A DNA stretch of 8,595 bases from an uncultured Lachnospiraceae bacterium (GTDB lineage Bacteria > Bacillota > Clostridia > Lachnospirales > Lachnospiraceae). The notes under the pieces were generated by a model. The model searched no databases and was not told the origin of the DNA. It saw only the letters and a list, made by a program, of their open reading frames with translations. This document shows positions 1 through 5,504 of this stretch, in pieces (the stretch's first letter is position 1; every line of letters starts with the position of its first letter). The stretch is from contig CAJTOV010000156.1 of assembly GCA_910577765.1 (NCBI GenBank), forward strand, positions 1 through 8,595, written 5' to 3'. Position numbers and translations under genes: made by a program.

Positions 1-421
1 TTTCTTCCGCAGCCGGGTCGTCGGCACTGATACCGCCCATGCCGGTACTGCGTATCTTATCCAGCAGCCCTTGAATGTGCCGCCATTCCTCCATGTTGCC
101 ATCCCTTGCCCGGTTCTGCTTTTCTTTCTGCCGGACCGGGAAATTGGCAGGCCCCGCGATCATTACGGAAGGAACTCTTGCGTCAATGGCAAAGCCCTGG
201 TTCATGTTCTCCGCCAGTTTCCGGGCGTAGGTGTCCAGCAGATGGTCGATCTTTTCATGGTACACGGGGTCAACCCTTGCTTTCTGGTGTTCCGCCACAG
301 TGGCGGCCTTATCGACCATCGCCCGGTATTCCGCCGTTGCGCTCCCTTCCCGATAGTCGGAAAAGCTGTTCATTTCCTTTGCCCGCCGGGCGGCAGTTTC
401 ATTGATGGGATAATATTTAAT
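1..421 (-). CDS. Conserved accessory-element protein, N-terminal part (runs off left edge)
   Basis: An open minus-strand frame runs from about 421 to the window edge without a stop (about 140 codons). The product is hydrophilic and rich in charged residues. It includes NETAARRAKEMNSFSDYREG near the start, a helical stretch (HEKIDHLLDTYARKLAENMN) and KIRSTGMGGISADDP near the edge. It resembles, from memory, a conserved hypothetical protein of clostridial conjugative elements, possibly DUF3560-like; no function can be given. A strong AAGGAGG (431-437) lies upstream, but the in-frame codons beside it are AGG TGT GAA CCG ATT. There is no ATG, GTG or TTG at normal spacing. An ATT at 421-419 sits about 9 bases from the site; the first in-frame ATG is about 20 codons later. 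A GTG at 429 is out of frame and stops after 19 codons. It follows ardA after a 45-base gap that holds a palindrome, so it is probably in the same operon. Confidence 0.75.
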   Translation of the reverse strand, partial: MKYYPINETAARRAKEMNSFSDYREGSATAEYRAMVDKAATVAEHQKARVDPVYHEKIDHLLDTYARKLAENMNQGFAIDARVPSVMIAGPANFPVRQKEKQNRARDGNMEEWRHIQGLLDKIRSTGMGGISADDPAAEE

Positions 422-440
422 CGGTTCACACCTCCTTGCG

Positions 441-463
441 CTTCGGGCCATGTTGGCCCGAAG
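441..463. repeat. 23-bp palindrome, copy 1 (between ardA and next gene)
   Basis: CTTCGGGCCA (441-450), spacer TGT, then TGGCCCGAAG (454-463): a perfect 10-bp inverted repeat. It begins 3 bases past the ardA stop codon and ends 4 bases before the next ribosome binding site. There is no T-run on either strand after the stem, so it does not look like an intrinsic terminator. The same palindrome with single changes recurs at 2904-2926 and 3410-3432. It may be a protein-binding site, for example for the nearby ParB, or an intercistronic RNA hairpin. Confidence 0.8.
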
Positions 464-465
464 TC

Positions 466-1182
466 TTATCGTTCCTCATGGGAAGGCCCCGCCTTATCCC
501 TTCTCGGAGCAGGCGGGGCCTCTTGAAATTCCCGGATGGTTTTTAAGATGGAGCGGGCAGGTTCAGCCTCCTTCGGGTAGGCAAAAACCCGGTGTTCCTT
601 CGGAATGTCCTCCGGGCCGTGGTAATACTCGATAAATGCGCCGGGGTCTGTGGCCACATAGCCGCCGGGAGCGAATACGCCGTTTTCCCTGATCTTCACA
701 TCCCGCCCGTATGCCTCATAATCGAAATAGTTCTGGATATGTCCGGGTATCTCAATGGCGTGAAGCTCGTCCGCATACAGGCGGCCCAGTTCTTCCTCAT
801 TGGATATATCCGGGTAGAAGCGGTACAGGTCAAGGTTCTGGGCCAGATTGATAAGGTCTTTCACGCTTTCCGTGTGCTTTCCTAAGACAAGAGCGGCTTC
901 GTACTTTTCCAGCTCGCCCTTGTCCCGTACTCCAAGCAGGGTGTGCGCCAGCTCGTTGAGTTCGTCAATGCCCGCGTATTCATAGAGATAATCATACAGC
1001 CCCAGCACGTCGTCACTGTCAAAGCTGGTAAAGAAAACCTCGGTGTACTGCTTTCCGTCAATCCCGATCTTCGCAAGGGCGGCCTGAACCTCCTGCGTGG
1101 TGGCCGGGAATTTCAATGTTGTTCCGACCTCCACCCCGGCTTCGGGATAAAGGGCGGCGTTTGTGATATAGGCTTCAAACAT
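466..1182 (-). CDS. ardA: ArdA-family antirestriction protein
   Basis: The 238-residue, strongly acidic product starts MFEAYITNAALYPE and carries the ArdA signature NYFDYEAYGRD at residues 151-161, followed by a GxxVATDPGAFIEYY stretch like the end of Tn916 ArdA. ArdA proteins are elongated DNA mimics that occupy type I restriction-modification enzymes and protect DNA entering a new host. Family members are usually about 165-170 residues. This one has extra internal sequence and a basic C-terminal extension (about residues 200-238) whose last codons are encoded by a strong hairpin (484-521). The ATG at 1182 has AAAGGAGG with 8-base spacing and overlaps the 3' end of the methyltransferase gene by 8 bases, so the two are probably translationally coupled. 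Family is well supported; the role of the tail is unknown. Confidence 0.92.
   Translation of the reverse strand: MFEAYITNAALYPEAGVEVGTTLKFPATTQEVQAALAKIGIDGKQYTEVFFTSFDSDDVLGLYDYLYEYAGIDELNELAHTLLGVRDKGELEKYEAALVLGKHTESVKDLINLAQNLDLYRFYPDISNEEELGRLYADELHAIEIPGHIQNYFDYEAYGRDVKIRENGVFAPGGYVATDPGAFIEYYHGPEDIPKEHRVFAYPKEAEPARSILKTIREFQEAPPAPRRDKAGPSHEER
484..521 (-). other. Strong hairpin in the 3' coding end of ardA
   Basis: AGGCCCCGCCT (484-494) and AGGCGGGGCCT (511-521) form a perfect 11-bp inverted repeat with a 16-base loop. It lies within the last 18 or so codons of ardA, beyond the conserved ArdA core. No T-run follows on the minus strand, so a terminator is unlikely. It could be an RNA stability or processing hairpin, paired in tandem with the palindrome at 441-463. 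Confidence 0.7.
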
Positions 1183-2287
1183 GGGGAATTTCCTCCTTTC
1201 CGTCCCCGCCGGTCAGCGCCTCATATATCCCGTCCATGATGTAATCGGCACAGGGAAGGGCGATAGCGTTCCCCAGCGCCTTGTAGCGGCTGGAAGAACG
1301 GATTTCCTCGCCGTCCGCCCCGTACTTTGTCCATCCCTCCGGCAGCCCCATGAGCCGCTCGCTTTCTGTCTCCGTTACAAAACGGATACAGCCGCCCTCC
1401 GGGTCGTCCTCATACCAGAAGGAGAAGGGCGTCACATCGCTGGCTAAAAGAGTGGGAAAAGGGTCAGTTGGTAAACCGAAGCTGTTTCGGAAGGAGACTT
1501 CTTCCTTCCTTTTTGACGCACCCCGCATACGGAAGCACTGAAAGGGTCGGACGACTGGTATTCTCCGCCCTGTTTCAATAAAAGGCGCTCGATCTCCTTC
1601 GGGGGAGGCGTCCCCGCCCGCTCCGCAAGGCGCAGGAAGTGGGAGCACTGGACGGGGCTTAAAAAGTATTTCGGCAGAACGCCGCCCTCCAAAATCGGCC
1701 ACGACAAAAATCCGCTGCCTTCTTGCCAGCCTCCGGGTTCCTGCCCAATACTGGGCGTCCATGAGCCGCCAGGACACATCAGGCGTTCCCCCTCGCACCA
1801 TTCCGGCGTTTCCCCATCTTCCCGAAGGAGGCATTGGAACCTCGGTGTCTGCGAAGGCGGATAGGACGGCTCTAAAATCCATCCGGTCATTTGTAGAAAA
1901 CGCTCCCATGACGTTTTCCCAAACAAGGATAACTGGATATAGGTTATCAGTGGCACCCCTCATTTCATGTACGATACGGAAAGCCTGATAGAACAGGCTT
2001 GATTTTGCCCCGGCAAGGCCGGAGCGGTTGCCGATCAGTGAAAGGTTTTGACAGGGGGAGCCGAAGGTCAGCACATGGACGGGCTCAATTTTCCCGCCGT
2101 CTATCTTCGTAATATCCCCCAGATGTTCCATTTCTGGGAAGTGCCTTTTGGTGATGGAGATAGGGGCCTTCTCGATCTCACTGGCCCACACCGGACGGAT
2201 ACCGCACCGGGAGGCCGCAAGCGGAAAGACCCCTATTCCGTCAAAGAGGCTCCCCAGCTTAATATCCGGCACTGTCCGGGGAGCCAT
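1175..2287 (-). CDS. Orphan DNA (cytosine-5) methyltransferase
   Basis: This 370-residue protein has the C5-methyltransferase motifs in order: motif I FDGIG (15-19), motif IV GSPCQ with catalytic Cys79, motif VI ENV (124-126), motif VIII QRIFVV (201-206), and motif X GNAI (349-352). The target-recognition region lies between VIII and IX, about residues 215-300. It transfers a methyl group from S-adenosylmethionine to C5 of cytosine; the target sequence cannot be read from the sequence. No restriction endonuclease gene is next to it, so it is probably a solitary methylase that protects element DNA, working alongside ArdA. The ATG at 2287 lies inside the 3' end of the upstream DUF7768-like gene (29-base overlap) with AAGGGG very close before it. 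A GTG six codons into the frame (2272) is an alternative start. The stop overlaps the ardA start. Confidence 0.93.
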   Translation of the reverse strand: MAPRTVPDIKLGSLFDGIGVFPLAASRCGIRPVWASEIEKAPISITKRHFPEMEHLGDITKIDGGKIEPVHVLTFGSPCQNLSLIGNRSGLAGAKSSLFYQAFRIVHEMRGATDNLYPVILVWENVMGAFSTNDRMDFRAVLSAFADTEVPMPPSGRWGNAGMVRGGTPDVSWRLMDAQYWAGTRRLARRQRIFVVADFGGRRSAEILFKPRPVLPLPAPCGAGGDASPEGDRAPFIETGRRIPVVRPFQCFRMRGASKRKEEVSFRNSFGLPTDPFPTLLASDVTPFSFWYEDDPEGGCIRFVTETESERLMGLPEGWTKYGADGEEIRSSSRYKALGNAIALPCADYIMDGIYEALTGGDGKEEIPHV

Positions 2288-2615
2288 GCCCCTTCACGTT
2301 CATAATGCCTTCCAGCGTGGTCGCCGCAATCCCATACCGGGCGGCAACCGCAATGTCGTTTTTCACGTCCTCGTCCACAGTCCCGCCGCAGACAAGGAGC
2401 ATACGGGAGCGTTTGAGCATATCCCGGCCCATGTCGATACCGTCCTTATGTTCCTCCGGCACGTTGTCATTGAGGATCAGCGGAAGGTACAGCTTCGGGC
2501 AGATGGGGGCAAGGCCCGCTTCATAGGCTGCCCGGCAGAACTCCACGGCAAGGTCGGTGTCCACCTCGGGAATACCGCACCATGCGGCGGTGATGTATGC
2601 TAAAGGTCGCTTCAT
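2259..2615 (-). CDS. Small DUF7768-like (Rossmann-type) protein
   Basis: I chose the ATG at 2615 (118 residues) because GGAGGG lies 8 bases upstream. A GTG at 2636 would add seven residues and has no comparable site. The product begins KRPLAYITAAWCG, then has FCRAAYEAGLAPICPKLYLP, EEHKDGIDMGRDMLKRSRMLLVCGG and a C-terminal LEGIMN. This pattern matches, from memory, the DUF7768/DUF4406 group, a Rossmann-like fold related to nucleoside 2-deoxyribosyltransferases and common in phage and conjugative elements of Firmicutes. No catalytic activity is established for these small proteins and I do not assign one. The gene overlaps the downstream methyltransferase gene by 29 bases, which suggests coupled translation. 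A 300-base structured region separates it from parB. Confidence 0.8.
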   Translation of the reverse strand: MKRPLAYITAAWCGIPEVDTDLAVEFCRAAYEAGLAPICPKLYLPLILNDNVPEEHKDGIDMGRDMLKRSRMLLVCGGTVDEDVKNDIAVAARYGIAATTLEGIMNVKGHGSPDSAGY

Positions 2616-2676
2616 TTCTGGTTCCCTCCATTTCACTTATTAAATAAGGCAAAGCAAGGTACGCCCAACCCCTCCG

Positions 2677-2696
2677 CCCCTTCCCCCGGGAAGGGG
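2677..2696. repeat. Palindromic hairpin upstream of the DUF7768-like gene
   Basis: CCCCTTCCC (2677-2685), a 2-base centre, then GGGAAGGGG (2688-2696): a perfect 9-bp inverted repeat. It lies about 60 bases upstream of the small gene's start and four bases outside the large inverted repeat. No T-run follows on the minus strand, so it is not an obvious terminator. Confidence 0.65.
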
Positions 2697-2700
2697 GACG

Positions 2701-2867
2701 GCTCTGGAGAATTTATATCCCCGTCGCTTGATTGTGATAAAGCATAACCGGGAGAAATCCGTCAAGGGTGCCTCCGGCACCGCCTGCGGCGGCTCTGCCC
2801 TTGACTGATTTTCCCGGCTATGCTACGGAATAACTGGCGACGGGGAATAATTTTATATCTCCAGAGC
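2701..2867. repeat. Large branched inverted repeat (167 bp), possible structured RNA or DNA site
   Basis: This gene-free stretch folds on itself over its whole length. The outer arm is GCTCTGGAGA (2701-2710) with TCTCCAGAGC (2858-2867). Next, CCCCGTCGC (2719-2727) pairs with GCGACGGGG (2837-2845). A near-symmetric internal loop follows (2728-2740 against 2825-2836). Then comes a long arm, 2741-2768 against 2798-2824, with about 25 of 28 positions pairing. At the tip are two small hairpins, GGTGCC-TCC-GGCACC (2767-2781) and CCGCC-TGC-GGCGG (2780-2792), which share edge bases with each other and with the long arm. It lies between parB and the DUF7768-like gene. It could be a structured non-coding RNA in the operon transcript, a single-strand or transfer origin, or a small non-autonomous mobile repeat. 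I cannot tell these apart from the sequence. Confidence 0.75.
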
Positions 2868-2875
2868 TTCGGGGC

Positions 2876-2892
2876 GTGGGGCAGAGCCCCAC
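2876..2892. repeat. Short perfect hairpin downstream of parB
   Basis: GTGGGGC (2876-2882), loop AGA, GCCCCAC (2886-2892). It lies between the large inverted repeat and palindrome copy 2, so the 250 bases downstream of parB hold four adjacent hairpins. None has a clear T-run of an intrinsic terminator on the minus strand. Confidence 0.6.
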
Positions 2893-2903
2893 AGGTCTTG
2901 TGT

Positions 2904-2926
2904 CCTCGGGCCAGCATGGCCCGAAG
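2904..2926. repeat. 23-bp palindrome, copy 2 (just after parB)
   Basis: CCTCGGGCCA (2904-2913), spacer GCA, TGGCCCGAAG (2917-2926). It matches copy 1 at 19 of 20 arm bases with the same 3-base spacer. It begins 6 bases past the parB stop, as copy 1 begins just past the ardA stop. Confidence 0.8.
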
Positions 2927-2932
2927 TCCCGC

Positions 2933-4441
2933 TTATTTTTCCTTCTCGGTTTTCTTCTCCGGCTTCTCATGTTCCTTCTGCTGTCCTTTCCAGTCGTCCA
3001 GCAGCTTGATGATCTGGTCCTTCATTTCCCTCGGAGTGGTTTCCTTCCCGAAATATTTGCTCAGTTCAGCGCCCGTCAAAATCACTTTGTCTACCTCCTT
3101 CTTGTCCTCCATCATAATGCCGTCGATCACATCCCCGTTTAAGAGCTTCTTCTCGTCCAGCTCCCTCATGCGCTTTGCCTGCGCCTGGGATGGGGAGGAC
3201 TGCTGGCTGTCGATGGCAACGGCGATATAGTTCTGGTTCTTCTTGCTGATATAGGAGAGCTCCACGGCAGTCGTGAAGCCCAGCTTCTTTGCGTCCATGA
3301 GGGCCATCAGGTCAGGGACAAGCTCATTGAGCCGGATATACCGTTGTACCTGCTTGACCGCCATCTTGTTCCGCTCGGCTACAATCTCGTTGGAGCGTTT
3401 ACCTGCGTCCTTCGGGTCAATCTGGCCCGAAGTGCGGGAGCCCTGGTGCTTGATGGCTTCAAGCTGCATTTTCAGCGCCTTTGCCCGCTCACTGGGGAGT
3501 ATTTCTTCACGCTGGTTTAAGTTGTCCTCCACCATCTGCGTGATTGCTTCATCATCCGTCAGGTTGCGGACGATACAGGGCATATCCGCAAATCCGGCAA
3601 GCTCGCTGGCCTTCTGGCGGCGGTGGCCGGAGACAATCTCATAGCCGCCGTCCTCCCGGGGCCGGACGATAGCGGGCTGGGTGACGCCCTTATCCTTAAC
3701 ACTGGACACCATTGCCCGCATTTCATCATCGTCCCGGACCTGGAACGGGTGGTTCTTGAAGGCGTGGAGCTCGTCCAGCTTGATATAGACGATCTGTTCA
3801 TCGCCACGGCGGGGCGCTTCTTTGGGCGGCTCCTGCGGCTTCGGCTGTTCCGGGGCCGGAGGCTTCACAGCGGCAGAACCCTTGTCAGCCGCCTTTTTCG
3901 GAGCGGCAGCCTTTGGGGCCTTTTCCTTGCCCCCAGCGGTCTTATCCGCCGGTTCCTTCCAGATGGAAGTTTTCTTCGTGGCCGCAGGCTCTTTTGCCGG
4001 AGTGGCCTTTTTCTTGTCCGCCGGAGCTTTCGCCTGCGCCTCCTTTGGAGGGCGGCCTTTGCGCTTCGGTGGCTCCGCTGTTTTGTCAGGCTCCTTCTTC
4101 ACAGCCTTGTCCGGCTTTTCGGGCTCCTTTCCCTTATCCGGTGCGGGGGCTGCCTTCTCCGGCGCTTTTTCTTTTTCCGCCGCTTTCTTCTCGGCCATGA
4201 TCTCTGAAAAGTTGTAGACGGAAACATTCGGGCTTTTCTCCGCACCTGCCTTCTCGGAAGTGGGAGCCTCCTTATCCTTCGGCGGGGCGGTTTTGTCTGC
4301 GGCCTGCTCCGGGGGCTTCTGTTCCGGCATGGGCGGTTCGGTTTTCACAGGTTCCTTGATGGGAGCCTGTTCCGGGGGCTTGCCCGGCCCGGTGTCCGGC
4401 GTTGCCGTCTCCGGGACTTTTGTGGTTTTATCATCTGGCAT
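2933..4441 (-). CDS. parB: ParB/Spo0J-family partition protein with long basic N-terminal tail
   Basis: This 502-residue protein has a low-complexity Lys/Pro/Ala/Glu tail (about 1-210). A ParB N-terminal domain follows (about 216-306), with the GHRRQKA box at 272-278, the arginine-rich nucleotide (CTP) binding patch of the family. Next is a helix-turn-helix region (about 345-385, SNEIVAERNKMAVKQVQRYI). A charged C-terminal end closes it. ParB proteins load on centromere-like sites and segregate replicons together with ParA. The tail is far longer than in chromosomal ParB (about 280-300 residues in total) and contains KRKGRPPK (126-133), an AT-hook-like core, plus one ordered-looking patch, VSVYNFSEIMAEKKAAEK (73-90). 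The ATG at 4441 has AGGAGG at 4451-4456. No parA lies upstream; the preceding DNA is two hairpins and the truncated AlbA_2 gene. Confidence 0.9.
   Translation of the reverse strand: MPDDKTTKVPETATPDTGPGKPPEQAPIKEPVKTEPPMPEQKPPEQAADKTAPPKDKEAPTSEKAGAEKSPNVSVYNFSEIMAEKKAAEKEKAPEKAAPAPDKGKEPEKPDKAVKKEPDKTAEPPKRKGRPPKEAQAKAPADKKKATPAKEPAATKKTSIWKEPADKTAGGKEKAPKAAAPKKAADKGSAAVKPPAPEQPKPQEPPKEAPRRGDEQIVYIKLDELHAFKNHPFQVRDDDEMRAMVSSVKDKGVTQPAIVRPREDGGYEIVSGHRRQKASELAGFADMPCIVRNLTDDEAITQMVEDNLNQREEILPSERAKALKMQLEAIKHQGSRTSGQIDPKDAGKRSNEIVAERNKMAVKQVQRYIRLNELVPDLMALMDAKKLGFTTAVELSYISKKNQNYIAVAIDSQQSSPSQAQAKRMRELDEKKLLNGDVIDGIMMEDKKEVDKVILTGAELSKYFGKETTPREMKDQIIKLLDDWKGQQKEHEKPEKKTEKEK
3410..3432. repeat. 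23-bp palindrome, copy 3 (inside parB)
   Basis: CTTCGGGTCA (3410-3419), spacer ATC, TGGCCCGAAG (3423-3432). It differs from copy 1 at one arm base and keeps the 3-base spacer, although it lies within the parB reading frame between the ParB N-domain and the helix-turn-helix (about residues 337-344). Conservation of the DNA motif inside coding sequence favours a sequence-specific DNA site, such as an autoregulatory or parS-like site, over a simple intercistronic hairpin. Confidence 0.7.
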
Positions 4442-4447
4442 ACACGT

Positions 4448-4492
4448 TTACCTCCTGATTTTGAGCATGAAAAAAGGGGCCTGATTTTTCAT
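4448..4492 (-). CDS. Possible 14-codon leader peptide upstream of parB
   Basis: A short frame encoding MKNQAPFFMLKIRR starts in the loop of the terminator-like hairpin (4470-4500) and ends with AGG AGG TAA, so its last codons are the parB ribosome binding site. Ribosomes translating it would disturb the hairpin and reach the parB start. An AAAGGAGG lies upstream (4513-4520), but its 20-base distance from the ATG is too long for efficient initiation. The layout is striking, but translation is unproven. Confidence 0.25.
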   Translation of the reverse strand: MKNQAPFFMLKIRR

Positions 4493-4500
4493 CAGGCCCC
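4470..4500 (-). terminator. Intrinsic terminator or attenuator directly before parB
   Basis: On the minus strand, GGGGCCTGAT and ATCAGGCCCC form a perfect 10-bp stem with a 5-base loop, followed at once by six Ts (A-run 4470-4475 on the given strand). This is a textbook intrinsic terminator. It ends only 28 bases before the parB start, too close for a separate parB promoter downstream, so it may act as a conditional attenuator for parB. Confidence 0.85.
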
Positions 4501-4533
4501 GGTGGGGTGGTTCCTCCTTTCTTGCCAAGCTAC

Positions 4534-4567
4534 AAAAATACCGCCCGTAGTCTCGTTTGGGCGGTAT
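4534..4567 (-). terminator. Terminator-like hairpin at the end of the truncated AlbA_2 frame
   Basis: ATACCGCCC (4538-4546) and GGGCGGTAT (4559-4567) form a perfect 9-bp stem with a 12-base loop. On the minus strand the stem runs into a short T-tract (TATTTTTG). The hairpin overlaps the last coding codons of the AlbA_2 frame, which suggests that frame only runs into it by chance. It is the first of two tandem hairpins before parB. Confidence 0.7.
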
Positions 4568-4589
4568 CTCTGCGTAAGATTGGCAGTCC

Positions 4590-4626
4590 ATTGTTAATTT
4601 TTATAATGTTCCCTTTGTACACCGTT
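4590..4626. other. Likely junction between accessory element and AlbA_2 gene
   Basis: The AlbA_2-type protein keeps family-like sequence up to REMLA (residues 289-293, codons ending at 4626). It then changes to a tail unlike the family as I know it. The tail codons lie in an A/T-rich stretch (TTAATTTTTATAATG, 4594-4608), the kind of site used by Tn916/Tn1549-family tyrosine integrases. Base composition also rises sharply on the element side. No matching end or duplicated target is visible in the window, so the exact breakpoint is not fixed. Confidence 0.5.
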
Positions 4627-4630
4627 GCAA
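4600..4630 (-). promoter_or_regulatory. Possible promoter across the junction, reading toward parB
   Basis: On the minus strand, TTGCAA (4630-4625) is followed after 18-19 bases by TTATAA/TATAAA (4606-4600), a fair match to a housekeeping -35/-10 pair. Its -35 lies in the conserved AlbA_2 coding part and its -10 in the non-homologous part. A transcript from here would pass through both hairpins before parB. This is a weak prediction based on consensus only. Confidence 0.25.
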
Positions 4631-5504
4631 GCATTTCTCTTGAAATGACATTTCTTAAACTGATACGGTTTGCATCCTCCAGAAAAAATTTATCCAGCAG
4701 GTGCTTTCTTGCAAACTCCATCAGTAAATCATAACTTTCAATCAGATTTGTCTTAATAATTTCCCGGTCATCATAGCGGTCTATATTAATCTTTCTGACC
4801 AGAGCATCCGTTACATAAGCCGGGACAATATCTTGTATCACCTCATCTTTTCCCAAAAGCATAATTGCCGCCAAATTATAACCGCTCTGTCCAGTTGCAT
4901 GGTCAACACCATATAACCCTGAACTTCTAAGTAACTCCACATCATCCATATCCTTCCATGGATGTATTCCCATAGCATGATTGACTGCCATTTGACGGAC
5001 TCTCGGTAATAAATCAAGGCGCAGGTCATCCAGCGTCGCATAGGGATAAATTCTTTTCTCCGTGAAAATATTCTGCTTGCGGATATACATTCCGGCAATC
5101 TGTGATGTAGCGGTTACTTTCACATCTGCATCATCCACACGGTCATAGATTATTTTTTTGTAACTGTGCACCTCGGCACTGGGAGGAACATGAACGTGGA
5201 TGACCGTATGGCCTTCATATTCTATCCGTTCCGGTTCCAGATAAATAGTGGGAGTGAAATTGTCCGGATTACTGACAACGCTGATGAAATTTTTAACCAT
5301 ATCAGGTGCTGCCTTTTCTGGAACGCCAATTACAGTACCGTCATCCTTCACTCCCATAAAAATATCACCACCAAACCGGTTCAGGAAAGCGCAGACAGTC
5401 TCATAGGTATCGTGTCCAATCCCATTTCCGCAACGTTTGAACTCCACTGCTATGGTTTCTCCTATTGTGAGAATAGACTCCAGTGTATTTACATTCATTA
5501 TCAC

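Larger units (their letters stand above)
4530..5504 (-). pseudogene. AlbA_2/Schlafen-domain ATP-binding protein, C-terminally truncated
   Basis: The frame encodes 324 residues. Residues 1-130 form an AlbA_2 (Schlafen-fold) domain with VEFKR (20-24), NRFGGDIFMGVKDDGTVIGV (42-61) and HVHVPPS. A central helical region follows, with LRNVISREMLA (283-293) typical of the longer 'ATP-binding protein' family of about 480-550 residues. After residue 293 the expected His-rich and ITPENL-type C-terminal part is missing. About 31 unrelated residues follow and end within a terminator hairpin. Family members act in transcription regulation or nucleic-acid processing, but this copy probably lacks its C-terminal half. 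The start is either the GTG at 5504 or the ATG at 5498, both behind AGGAAAGG. Its lower GC than both neighbours suggests it too was acquired. It may still be translated. Confidence 0.75.

Noticed and set aside
441..463. Intrinsic terminator after ardA
   Set aside because: The stem is strong, but no T-run follows on either strand, and the next gene's ribosome binding site starts 4 bases later.
71..526. 151-codon plus-strand frame at the left edge
   Set aside because: It runs opposite the better-supported minus-strand partial gene and ardA end, crosses the palindrome, and has no recognisable features.
1444..1956. 170-codon minus-strand frame inside the methyltransferase gene
   Set aside because: It is another frame of the methyltransferase gene, which carries all expected motifs in order.
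2701..2867. CRISPR array or insertion sequence as explanation of the large repeat
   Set aside because: There are no regularly spaced direct repeats and no transposase; it is one long imperfect inverted repeat.
3623..4217. Long plus-strand frames of 131 and 194 codons opposite parB
   Set aside because: They mirror the repetitive Lys/Pro/Ala/Glu codons of the parB tail, giving Arg/Leu/Phe-rich or Gly/Ala/Phe-rich nonsense; parB has clear domains and a ribosome binding site.
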